Below, in pieces: positions 1 through 7,736 of a stretch of DNA of 64,000 nt; positions within the stretch are counted from its first letter, which is position 1; every line of letters begins with the position of its first letter. The notes under the pieces were generated by a model, which did not search any database, had not been told where the DNA came from, and saw nothing but the letters and a program-made list of their open reading frames with translations. The DNA comes from a virus. The stretch spans positions 26,792-90,791 of the IMG/VR virus record IMGVR_UViG_3300041405_000166. One strand, written 5' to 3'. Made by a program: the position numbers and the translations under genes.

Positions 1-1
1 C

Positions 2-136
2 GGGCGCCGGCTCCCGGAGTACTTCTGCTACCAGGATTTCCCCCAGGACCGCGCCCACCATTCCGGCGCACGTCTCCCGCGCAAAGTGGTGCTGCGTAAG
101 TTTGACCTGTTGGGGCGGGTAGAGAACGGGGCCTAG
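2..136 (+). CDS. Partial structural protein, C-terminal end only
   Basis: An open frame enters from the window edge and ends at TAG 134-136, giving 44 residues ending LLGRVENGA. The sequence reads like a real protein (EYFCYQDFP, then a basic stretch). It stops 4 nt inside the 3' end of the convergent minus gene. Position just upstream of tail genes suggests a head-completion or connector protein, but the visible part is too short to assign. Start and function lie outside the window. Confidence 0.6.
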   Translation, partial: GRRLPEYFCYQDFPQDRAHHSGARLPRKVVLRKFDLLGRVENGA

Positions 137-981
137 CCCCCGAAATCCAGTTTCACGGCTTCGCGGAACACTTCCTCTGCCAGTGGCGTCATGCGCTCGG
201 CGACTTGCTTGGCCAAGAACAGGCCAGGCTTCGCCGGGATGATCCAGCCGCTTGAGCCTTCCATCATCACCCTGAACGTCATGTACGAGCTGCGGCTTTC
301 GACGCCAGAACTCGACTCCATGCGCACCATGCCCGCGTACTTGTTCTGTACGTCCTTGCCATGTTTGGCCAGGTCGCCAGACTTGAGTGCGCCTGCCCAG
401 CGGTAATCGCGAGATGGCACGACGGAGCGGCCTTTGGTGTTCGGGTCCGAGGCAAACTGCGGTTGCTTGCGGGCGATCACCATGCCGGCCCCAGGGATCA
501 GGTGCACGGTCTGCCCGGCCAGGCGCTCGCCTTTGCCGACAATCAGGGATTTGGCTAGGTCGCGGGCCTGCTGGTAAACACCGAAGGGCATGGCGCTCTT
601 GCCATTGCCTGGTGTGTTGTGGCGAAACGGGATGATCAGAAAGCGTTTACCACTGGCGGTCCGGCGCACCTTGAGGCTCGTGTCGAGCATCTTCTTCAGG
701 TCACGCTCGGCGCGTCCGGTTTCGATCGCCTCGGCGTTCTTGTAGGTGGCGACCACTTCAGCCGAGAACGCGCCTTTGTAGTCCCAGGTGATCGACCTGG
801 CGTAGTCCTGGCGTTCCTTGGACCAGAGAGGGGCATTCATCACCGCTGACGTCCAGTCCCGGTGCGCCGCTGCGGCCACGGCGCCGACCGCTTCATGCAG
901 GCGCGGGAAAATCTCCTTGCTGAGGTTCGGCGCAAGGTTCATCAGTTCGGACAAATCGACGTTAATGCTGAAGTAGGCCAT
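133..981 (-). CDS. Inverted virion morphogenesis-like protein (tail completion/neck candidate)
   Basis: 282 codons with ATG at 981. The protein is soluble, with an alpha-helical N-terminus and a C-terminal segment (SGWIIPAKPGLFLAKQV) of the kind seen in phage minor tail or neck proteins; this is an inference, not a firm family match. It lies between a + strand head-side gene and the tail terminator, where a tail-completion gene is expected, but on the opposite strand. Its own TCGTGAC motif (minus strand 1002-996) ends 14 nt before the ATG, mirroring the motif of the divergent + gene. It overlaps the end of the upstream + gene by 4 nt. Confidence 0.6.
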   Translation of the reverse strand: MAYFSINVDLSELMNLAPNLSKEIFPRLHEAVGAVAAAAHRDWTSAVMNAPLWSKERQDYARSITWDYKGAFSAEVVATYKNAEAIETGRAERDLKKMLDTSLKVRRTASGKRFLIIPFRHNTPGNGKSAMPFGVYQQARDLAKSLIVGKGERLAGQTVHLIPGAGMVIARKQPQFASDPNTKGRSVVPSRDYRWAGALKSGDLAKHGKDVQNKYAGMVRMESSSGVESRSSYMTFRVMMEGSSGWIIPAKPGLFLAKQVAERMTPLAEEVFREAVKLDFGG

Positions 982-995
982 GGGTCTATGTTCAC

Positions 996-1014
996 GTCAC
1001 GATCAGGTCGTGAC
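996..1014. promoter_or_regulatory. Divergent TCGTGAC motif pair (palindrome)
   Basis: GTCACGA (996-1002) and TCGTGAC (1008-1014) form a perfect 7-bp inverted repeat with a 5-nt centre. Each arm, read 5' to 3', points to its own gene: 15 nt to ATG 1030 on + and 14 nt to ATG 981 on -. The same motif stands 14 nt before ATG 12620, where the downstream bases also resemble these (GCA, then CATCCTG). Interpreted as back-to-back phage promoter elements; an operator dyad is the alternative. Confidence 0.5.
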
Positions 1015-1029
1015 CGCATCATCCTGCCC

Positions 1030-1857
1030 ATGATCTCATTCGCGCAATCCCTCGCCATTGGCAATGCTGTTCGCATTGTCCTCTCGCCACCAGCTGGTGC
1101 TACGCGTTGGCGCCTGCTGCGCAAAGCGACTGACACTTTCACCGGGCAGGATGATCCGGCGGCGCTGGTGGTGCTGGACAGCAAGCAGACCATCAGTGCA
1201 GTGGATCGCCAGTCGCTGACCAATACCAGTACCTATTTCTATCGCCTCTACTCCCTGACCGGTTCGACCTGGGCGCCTTCGGCGACGGTGCCGGTCACGG
1301 TGACTGCCGATTACCAGGAAGTAACCGATGACGTCCTTACGATGGTGCTCGATCGCCTGAACCAGGGCCTGTTTGTCGAGCTCCAGCGCGGCAAGCTCAA
1401 ACACCCGAATAACCGTATTCCAGTGCTGTCCGCGTTCCCTTTCACGAAGGAAATTGCCTGGCCTGTCGTGACAGTACATTTGTCGTCGGATGGATCGGAT
1501 GGTCGTGGCATCGGTGAAACGCTGGCGCCAGATGAGTTTGATGGAGACGACTGGGAGGTCGGTGAAGGCTGGTTGTCCCGTGTACGCCTGGACATCATCG
1601 GCTGGTCGCAGAACGCGATCGAGCGTCAGTCACTGCGGCAAGCCATTCGCCGCGTGATCATCGCCAACCTTCCTGTCTTCGACAGCGCTGGGATGATCCA
1701 GATCGACCTGAGTCAGTCGGACACCGAAGAGCCGAACGGCGACAAGAACACCGTAATTTACAAAAGCGTGGGCAGTTTCTCCTGTGTTGCACCGGTGCAG
1801 ATCGTCAGCAAGCAGGATGAAATCATCGACGTTGAATTGACTGTAACCATGCCGTAG
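1030..1857 (+). CDS. Putative tail terminator protein
   Basis: 275 residues. The N-terminal ~95 residues resemble a fibronectin-III-like beta domain (YFYRLYSLTGSTWAPS). Residues ~100-275 look like a tail terminator fold, with a basic, tryptophan-containing core (RVRLDIIGWSQN) and two long helices. It sits immediately before the sheath operon, as expected for a tail terminator. ATG 1030 is chosen because the TCGTGAC element ends 15 nt upstream; the frame is also open to an ATG at 988. No clear Shine-Dalgarno sequence is visible, so translation may start on a very short leader. Assignment rests on position and general features. Confidence 0.5.
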   Translation: MISFAQSLAIGNAVRIVLSPPAGATRWRLLRKATDTFTGQDDPAALVVLDSKQTISAVDRQSLTNTSTYFYRLYSLTGSTWAPSATVPVTVTADYQEVTDDVLTMVLDRLNQGLFVELQRGKLKHPNNRIPVLSAFPFTKEIAWPVVTVHLSSDGSDGRGIGETLAPDEFDGDDWEVGEGWLSRVRLDIIGWSQNAIERQSLRQAIRRVIIANLPVFDSAGMIQIDLSQSDTEEPNGDKNTVIYKSVGSFSCVAPVQIVSKQDEIIDVELTVTMP

Positions 1858-1887
1858 AGCGGCAAAACCCACCTAAAGGTGATCGCT

Positions 1888-2157
1888 ATGAGCAAGACCG
1901 AAGGAAAAGCCGCTCCGGCCCAACCCGCTGAAACAGCGGGCACTGGTGAGAGCGTAACTGCTGTGGCTCCGACCCAACCCAATGATGGCGACTTTCCGTT
2001 GACCCTCACTGAGTTCTGCACGCAGCTGTCGAGCAAAGATAAACGCGTGGCCCTGATCGGTGGTTTTCATCACACCGAAACTGCGGCTGGCACCATCAAG
2101 GACACCGTAGCCGCGTTCACCACGCGCTATGAGGCCTTCATCAACCAACCTGCGTGA
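1888..2157 (+). CDS. Small tail-region protein, unknown function
   Basis: 89 residues from ATG 1888, preceded by AAAGGTGA at a suitable distance; the in-frame GTG at 1879 would overlap that site. The first 35 residues are rich in Ala, Pro, Thr and Gly (disordered). The rest has a compact helical region (LTEFCTQLSSKDKRVALIGG). It lies between the putative tail terminator and the sheath, 11 nt before the sheath start. Likely a minor virion or assembly protein; no family recognised. Confidence 0.6.
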   Translation: MSKTEGKAAPAQPAETAGTGESVTAVAPTQPNDGDFPLTLTEFCTQLSSKDKRVALIGGFHHTETAAGTIKDTVAAFTTRYEAFINQPA

Positions 2158-2168
2158 GGGCCTGACAA

Positions 2169-3887
2169 ATGCCTGTTTTCTTTAATGGCCGGTTGTGGAT
2201 CTCTCCGGCAACCATGAGTGTGGTGGATGATTCCGCCATGTTCAACCGCGGCCTATCGGTCGCCAACGTGCAAGCCATCATCGGTCGATCGGTGGCCGGT
2301 AAACCGAATACCGCTCTGCGGTTTGGCAGCCCATCCGAGGCCCGTGCCGCTCTTCAGGGTGGCGAAGGCTTGAAGGCCATCGAAAAGGCGTTTGATCCGT
2401 CGTCCCAGACTGGTGCGGCATCGACGATCATTTTTGTTCGGGTCAACCCGGCTGTCCAAGCGACCTTGGACCTCAGCGACCTGACGCCGGTGACCGTGGT
2501 CAATCTCAAGTCGACCGACTATGGCCTGGTGGCAAACCAGGTGAAGTTCAAGATCGAGACGGCCACCAACCGCGGCATGAAGGTGTCGACTCAGCGCGGC
2601 GACGATTACTACACTCAGGACGACGTTCACCGCGACGCCTTCCAAGTGCAGTACATCGGTGCGGCAGCTACTGGCGTCATGTCCATCACCGGAACCTCGG
2701 TGGTGTTGCAAGCGCCAACTGGCACTACCGTCGCGACCATCGACCTGAACACCTACAAATCGGTTCAGGAGCTTGTTGATCGCATCAATGCGGTTACCGG
2801 CTTCAGTGCTTCGGTGCTAGATGGCAACGCCAACAAGCCAGCGCTGAATGGTCTGGATTACATCAGTGTCCAGGACATCAAAACTGCGGCCTACACTGCC
2901 CGTGCCGACCTCCAGGCCTTCGTTGATTACATCAACGGCACCGCTGAAGGGTTTGTCGATGCGGTCCGGGTAGCTGGTGTGGGTAGTCCGCCCGCGAACA
3001 TCAACTGGACCTACCTGTCCGGTGGTTCCGACGGTACCGTCACCAACCAGAACTGGTCGGATGCCTATGACGAAGTGCTGCAGGCTGAAGACGTGCAGTG
3101 GGTAACTCCGCTGAGCAGTGACCCAGCCATCCATGCGATGAACGACTCGCACTGCGCCTACATGTCGAACATCGCACGCATGGAGCGTCGCGGTACAGTC
3201 GGCACCGCTTTGGCCACCACGGATGATCTGGCGATTGCAGCGGCTAAGGCCCTGAATAGCGATCGCACCTCGCTGGTCCACCTCGGGTTCTACGATTACG
3301 ACGACGCCGGCACGCTGACGCTGTTCGAACCGTACATCCTGGCAGCCCAGATTGCTGGTGCGTTCTGCGGCAGCAACCCTGGCACCGCCATGACCAACAA
3401 GGCGCTGAAGGTTCGCGGCCTGGAACGCAAGTTGCGCAACCCAACCGACACTGATCGCCTGATCACCGGCGGCGTGTTGTGCGTCGAGGATGTCCCGACC
3501 GGCTTCAAGGTTGTGCAGTCGATCAGCACCTGGTTGATCAACGACAACTACAACCGAGTCGAGCAATCGGTCGGTGTGGCGCTGGACTTCACCGCTCGCA
3601 ACGTGCGTCAGGCGCTGGACGTGTTGCGCGGTGAGAAAGCCAACCCGATCACCATGGCTCGCGCCCGGACGATCGTGGAAAGCACGCTGCGCCAACTGGC
3701 CATGTCGGAGCCTCAAGGTCCGGGTGTGCTGGCCGGTGACGCCGAAAACCCGGCTTACAAAAACATCAAGGTGTCCATCGAGGGCGACGTCCTGCGCGTT
3801 GAGTTCCAGTGCAGCCCAGTCATTCCGGTGAACTACATTCCTGTCACCATCTTCGCGGTGCCGTTCAGCGGCAGCGCATCCGCGTAA
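2169..3887 (+). CDS. Contractile tail sheath protein
   Basis: 572 residues, within the usual range for sheath proteins. The N-terminal region has the typical sheath pattern: a variable start, then RFGSPSEARAALQGGEGLKAI and a strand ending FVRVNPA. The middle carries an insertion domain (~res 130-280). The C-terminal third is the conserved polymerising part, ending in VEFQCSPVIPVNYIPVTI. It is followed after 12 nt by the tube gene, the standard sheath-tube order. In the virion it would form the contractile outer cylinder that drives the tube through the host envelope. Confidence 0.88.
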   Translation: MPVFFNGRLWISPATMSVVDDSAMFNRGLSVANVQAIIGRSVAGKPNTALRFGSPSEARAALQGGEGLKAIEKAFDPSSQTGAASTIIFVRVNPAVQATLDLSDLTPVTVVNLKSTDYGLVANQVKFKIETATNRGMKVSTQRGDDYYTQDDVHRDAFQVQYIGAAATGVMSITGTSVVLQAPTGTTVATIDLNTYKSVQELVDRINAVTGFSASVLDGNANKPALNGLDYISVQDIKTAAYTARADLQAFVDYINGTAEGFVDAVRVAGVGSPPANINWTYLSGGSDGTVTNQNWSDAYDEVLQAEDVQWVTPLSSDPAIHAMNDSHCAYMSNIARMERRGTVGTALATTDDLAIAAAKALNSDRTSLVHLGFYDYDDAGTLTLFEPYILAAQIAGAFCGSNPGTAMTNKALKVRGLERKLRNPTDTDRLITGGVLCVEDVPTGFKVVQSISTWLINDNYNRVEQSVGVALDFTARNVRQALDVLRGEKANPITMARARTIVESTLRQLAMSEPQGPGVLAGDAENPAYKNIKVSIEGDVLRVEFQCSPVIPVNYIPVTIFAVPFSGSASA

Positions 3888-3899
3888 GGGGCGTAGAAA

Positions 3900-4325
3900 A
3901 TGTCCAGAGAGAATCTACAAACGCGCACCGGTAACCGGATTGTCGTGCTGTTCGACGGCAAACAGGTTGGTCTGGTGCAGAGCGTGGGCATGAGTGATGA
4001 CTATGCCCCTGAGCCAGCCAGCGGTATCGGTGACATCCATGTCGCCGAATACGTACCGACCATGGCCCGTCACTCGCTTAACGTGTCGGCCATGGTGTTG
4101 AACCGTGGTTCGCTGCGTGATGCGGGTATCAATGCCGAGAACGGTGACGATATGCTGCGCGGCCTGGTGTTCGACATCGTGGCATTGTCCAAGGATGACG
4201 GCACTCAGCTGCGTAAATACATCAGCTGCTCCTACGCTTCCGGTTCGATGGAAGTGTCGAAGCATGCGATCGTGATGGCCAACGCGACGTTCAACGCACT
4301 TGATGTAACGGGTTCCGGCGGTTAA
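3900..4325 (+). CDS. Tail tube protein
   Basis: 141 residues. Small beta-rich protein starting SRENLQTRTGNRIVVLFDGK and ending in NATFNALDVTGSGG, consistent with myovirus tube proteins. It lies directly after the sheath gene and before the chaperone pair, and is followed by a strong terminator-like hairpin. This would allow sheath and tube, the most abundant tail proteins, to be made in excess. The assignment depends mainly on gene order and size. Confidence 0.78.
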   Translation: MSRENLQTRTGNRIVVLFDGKQVGLVQSVGMSDDYAPEPASGIGDIHVAEYVPTMARHSLNVSAMVLNRGSLRDAGINAENGDDMLRGLVFDIVALSKDDGTQLRKYISCSYASGSMEVSKHAIVMANATFNALDVTGSGG

Positions 4326-4348
4326 TCGCTGGCCCGACTGATCTGACG

Positions 4349-4369
4349 CGGCCCTACGGGGCCGTTTTT
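4349..4369 (+). terminator. Rho-independent terminator after tail tube
   Basis: CGGCCC (4349-4354), loop TACG, GGGCCG (4359-4364), then TTTTT. Placed 24 nt after the tube stop. Probably partial, because the chaperone and tape measure genes follow without another obvious promoter. Confidence 0.8.
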
Positions 4370-4395
4370 CCATGAGTGATAAAAAGGATTACTCC

Positions 4396-4794
4396 ATGCG
4401 TATCGAAAGCAGCAACGATTTCCCAGTAGCCGTCGAAGGTATCGGCACGTTCATGTTTGGCTATCGCAAGCTGGCCGATGAATTGCGGATCCAGGTCGAG
4501 TACGCCCGTATTACCGAAGGAGTTCAGGCCACTGTTTGGCTGTTCAATCTGGCCACCTACCTGTCCGCGCTGCGGGTACTGATGGTCAAGGCGCCTAATG
4601 GCTGGGACCTTGAAGAGCTGGATCCGCTGGATGAAGACACCTTCATTCAAATCGAGCGAGTATTTACGGAGCTCCGCGCCAAGGAGGACTCTTTTCGTCC
4701 GAAACGCCGAAAAGCAGGCGAAGCGCCTGGCAAAGCAGATGTACCAGACGATGGGCTTTTGGTTCCGGAGAAAGTACAACCTGCCGCCGAATGA
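4396..4794 (+). CDS. Tail assembly chaperone, short (G-like) form
   Basis: 132 residues from ATG 4396, chosen over ATG 4372 because AAAAAGGA lies 7 nt upstream, while 4372 follows a T-tract without any ribosome site. The acidic, helical protein (EELDPLDEDTFIQIERVF) sits between tube and tape measure, the classical place of the tail assembly chaperone. A second frame overlaps its 3' half and continues 202 nt beyond its stop, so this is the unshifted product of a frameshifted pair. It should bind the tape measure during tail polymerisation and be absent from the virion. Confidence 0.8.
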   Translation: MRIESSNDFPVAVEGIGTFMFGYRKLADELRIQVEYARITEGVQATVWLFNLATYLSALRVLMVKAPNGWDLEELDPLDEDTFIQIERVFTELRAKEDSFRPKRRKAGEAPGKADVPDDGLLVPEKVQPAAE

Positions 4795-4996
4795 TCCTCG
4801 TTACCTTGAGCTGACGGCCGATCAAATCATGGCCGAATATTGGGCGCATCAGTACGCGGAGAAAGGCATTCAGGACGAAGTCGAGGATGAAGATTTCGAC
4901 ATGGCTGCTGAAGTGGCGCGCATCAACGCTGAAGCTGAGGCTGAAGTGGCAAACATTCCGCCTGACCAATGGGAGCTTATAGACCTTGAGCAATGA
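4396..4996 (+). CDS. Tail assembly chaperone, frameshifted (G-T) form
   Basis: The first frame (codon starts 1 mod 3) and the downstream frame (2 mod 3) can be joined only by a +1 or -2 shift. The downstream frame encodes a typical T extension: KQMYQTMGFWFRRKYNLP, NDPRYLELTADQIM and a long acidic coiled tail ending DQWELIDLEQ. Joining at TCT TTT C (4690-4696) gives ...RAKEDSF-VRNAEKQAKR..., with no stop in either frame around it. The product is about 199 residues. Its end overlaps the tape measure start by 11 nt. Confidence 0.72.
4681..4696 (+). promoter_or_regulatory. Candidate programmed frameshift site with internal Shine-Dalgarno
   Basis: AAGGAGG (4681-4687) is followed by AC, then TCT TTT CGT in the zero frame. 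A Phe-tRNA on TTT (4693-4695) can re-pair with TTC one base forward. A Shine-Dalgarno-like element a few bases upstream is the arrangement that stimulates +1 shifting in prfB of bacteria. A -2 slip in the same T run would reach the same frame. The site is inferred from sequence only. Confidence 0.5.
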
Positions 4997-7736
4997 CATT
5001 CGCATTGGCGTAAACGCCGACACCAGCAACACCACGTCTGGACTCTCGAGCGTCGAAACCGGTGCGAAAAAAGTCGTCGACAGGGTCAAGCAAATCGAGG
5101 AGGCGTCGACCAAGGCCGGCGTCAGCCTCAAACGGCTTGAGGCGATCGCGGCAACCTTGTCCAAGGAAATGGGCCGGGCGATCAATCCCAAGCAGGCCGA
5201 AGAGTTCCTGCGTAACTTCGAAAAGATCCGCACGAATAGGAACATCAGTGGTGGGTCGAAGATCCGACAGTTCGGCAGCTTTGAGGACTGGCATGCGCAG
5301 AATCACACGCTGTTCCTGAATCGTCGCGATGCAGAAAACTACAAGCGGCGAGTGTTCAACTTTGCCGGTGGTGGTTTGCCCCTGGGCGCTGGTGCTGCAC
5401 CGCCCCATTCCGCGAATCCGCATGTGGCGGCTAATACGCCTGGTTATGGTCGATCGCCTGCGTTTGGTGCTGCTGCCTCCTCAGGCATGAGCGGGTTGAA
5501 GATGGCTGCGGGTGCTGGCCTGGCCCTGGCCGGTATCACCAGCGTGATGGCGATGGCGGGGCGCGCGGTGGATCTGGCTCGCCAGGAGTCCACCAGCACG
5601 GACCAGTTGCTGCGCAGTGTCGGCGACTTGGATAAGACTTTCGATGATCTGCGCTCGCGGGTGCGCTCCTCGGGTGAGGGCCTTGGCGTCCTCTATACCG
5701 AGTCGGCGGCGCTGGCCAAGCAATACGCGAAAATCAACAATGGCGACGGCGGCGATATCGGCGGCAACGTCCGCACCGGCCTTGGGCTTGCGCGTGGTTA
5801 TGGTCTTGAGCTCGGCGAGGGTGTTGGGTTCATGGCCCAGGCGCGGCACTTCGGCCAGGTGGGATCGGATGACAAGGACGGTCGCAAGTTCGCCTTGATG
5901 ATCGCTGAGAGTATCGAGAAAGGCGGCAACACGGCCAAGGCCGGTGAAGTTCTGACGGCTGTCACCAACTTCAGCTCCCAGGTCGCCCGGTTAGCGCTGA
6001 CGGCTCCGAACGCGTCCGGGTTTGCCGGTGCGCTGGCTGGGCTTACATCGACGCATACGCCTGGCCTGGATCCGAACAACGCCGCTTCGATGCTGATGCA
6101 GGTGGATGGTGCGATTCGCCAGGGTGGCGGTATGGGTGAAGCCGGCTTGAACTTCACCTACGGCGCACTCTCCCGGGCAATGCCTGGGATTGATCCGATT
6201 ATGGCCAAGGCGGTCATGGAGCAAGGTGCTTTCGGCTCCGGGATCTCGCCTCAGGTCGCCGAGTACGCCAAGCGCAACGGCATCAAAACACCGAACTTCA
6301 GCGGTCAGGATAACCTGTCGTTGGTGATGGGTGAGATGGACAAGCAATACGGCAACAGCATGGCCAAGCTGGACGCGACCAAAAACTATTTTGGTTTGAA
6401 CAGCCTGTCGCAAGCCGCGGCAATTTCCAACATGGACCGCAAAAAACTCGGCGGCCTGCAGGGTCTGATCGGCAACGACATCAGCAAGCTGAGCGCGTCG
6501 GGCATCCAGAACGTGGCGCGGATCGGTTCGGCTGACGATGGCGAACTAAAATCGATTGCCGCGAAGTTGCTGAAGGACGATCGCCTGACCGACACCGAGA
6601 AAGGTTCGATCTCCAAGAACCTCGAAAGCGGCAACATGGACGACCTGCGCTCGACTATGGCCAAGGCTGTCGCCGTGCGCGAACAGGAAAAGAACATAGG
6701 CACCGAGACGCGTGACGCTGTCGCCGAGCTCAACAACACGCTGACCAAGATTGGCGGCCAGATTCTACCGGTCATCAGCGGGATTCAGGAAGGTGTGGTG
6801 GCGATGGCGATGGCGCTGTCGCCGACTTCTGATTACGCCAAAAAGATGAAATTGGAACAAGGCCTCGGCGTGTACCAGGCGCAGAAAGTCGACTTGGTGG
6901 CGGGGCATGGCCGGCAGATGGACCGGCTCGAGCAGAGTTTATCGGAGCGTGGGATTACTGGTCCGCGCCGTGAGCAGGCCATGAAAAACCTGAAGGACCT
7001 GCAGGCTGAAGAGCTCTACAAGTTCACGCGGGAAAACGGCGACTACGAAAAACTGATGCAGCAACAGTCAGCGTCTCCGGCCTCAGGTGGTGCAGCCTCT
7101 GACGCCAATGGCGCGATCGATCTTGGTCCTCTGGATGAAAGTGCTTCGGCGGATGGTGGGGCGCAAGTCGGCAAGGTGAAGTTCACTGCTGACGAACTGA
7201 AGACCTTGGAAAAGGCCGCTGGTGGTGATCCGCGCAAACTGAGCATGATGAAGCGTCTACTGGCCATCGAAAACCGCGGCTTCGGCAAGCTGAACTATTC
7301 AGCGAACAGTCCTAAAGGGGCGGCCGGTCCGTTCCAGATCATGCCGGATACTGGCGCGGCCTACGGGGTGAAGGATCCGAACAACCTGGAGGACGCGGCG
7401 GGTGGTATGTCGAAGTTTATCGACGATCTCGGCAAGCAGTACAACTGGAACGAACAAGCCATGATGGCCCACTACAACGGCGGCACCAAAGCCGGTAAAG
7501 CAGTGGCGGACGGTGGTCCAGCGCCTTACGCGGAAACACGGGATTACCTGGCCACCGCCGATGGCTTGACCGGGAATGTTCCCGCGGGTGGTTCTGCTGG
7601 TGGTGCCGAACCAGTGCGCGTTGAGCTGAGCTTAAATGGTACGCTGCACGGCAATGGTGGTCAGGACAAGGTCGGTGATATCGAACCTCAACAGACCACC
7701 TTCTCCTTACCGATGGCTGCCGGGGCGCGAAGATGA
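4986..7736 (+). CDS. Tape measure protein with C-terminal lytic transglycosylase-like domain
   Basis: 916 residues from TTG 4986, preceded by GGGAG; it overlaps the chaperone stop by 11 nt. The N-terminus is coiled (VVDRVKQIEEAS), followed by a hydrophobic segment near residues 165-190 and a long helical body, as in tape measures. Residues ~740-860 form a goose-type/SLT-like muralytic domain: LLAIENRGF with candidate catalytic Glu762, then GPFQIMPDTGAAYG and AMMAHYNGG. The protein sets tail length, and the domain probably opens peptidoglycan during DNA entry. The length predicts a tail of roughly 135-140 nm by the usual residue-per-length rule. Confidence 0.88.
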   Translation: MSNDIRIGVNADTSNTTSGLSSVETGAKKVVDRVKQIEEASTKAGVSLKRLEAIAATLSKEMGRAINPKQAEEFLRNFEKIRTNRNISGGSKIRQFGSFEDWHAQNHTLFLNRRDAENYKRRVFNFAGGGLPLGAGAAPPHSANPHVAANTPGYGRSPAFGAAASSGMSGLKMAAGAGLALAGITSVMAMAGRAVDLARQESTSTDQLLRSVGDLDKTFDDLRSRVRSSGEGLGVLYTESAALAKQYAKINNGDGGDIGGNVRTGLGLARGYGLELGEGVGFMAQARHFGQVGSDDKDGRKFALMIAESIEKGGNTAKAGEVLTAVTNFSSQVARLALTAPNASGFAGALAGLTSTHTPGLDPNNAASMLMQVDGAIRQGGGMGEAGLNFTYGALSRAMPGIDPIMAKAVMEQGAFGSGISPQVAEYAKRNGIKTPNFSGQDNLSLVMGEMDKQYGNSMAKLDATKNYFGLNSLSQAAAISNMDRKKLGGLQGLIGNDISKLSASGIQNVARIGSADDGELKSIAAKLLKDDRLTDTEKGSISKNLESGNMDDLRSTMAKAVAVREQEKNIGTETRDAVAELNNTLTKIGGQILPVISGIQEGVVAMAMALSPTSDYAKKMKLEQGLGVYQAQKVDLVAGHGRQMDRLEQSLSERGITGPRREQAMKNLKDLQAEELYKFTRENGDYEKLMQQQSASPASGGAASDANGAIDLGPLDESASADGGAQVGKVKFTADELKTLEKAAGGDPRKLSMMKRLLAIENRGFGKLNYSANSPKGAAGPFQIMPDTGAAYGVKDPNNLEDAAGGMSKFIDDLGKQYNWNEQAMMAHYNGGTKAGKAVADGGPAPYAETRDYLATADGLTGNVPAGGSAGGAEPVRVELSLNGTLHGNGGQDKVGDIEPQQTTFSLPMAAGARR

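Noticed and set aside
1466-1472. Another exact TCGTGAC copy
   Set aside because: It lies in the middle of the coding frame of the putative tail terminator with no gene start downstream, so I treat it as chance.
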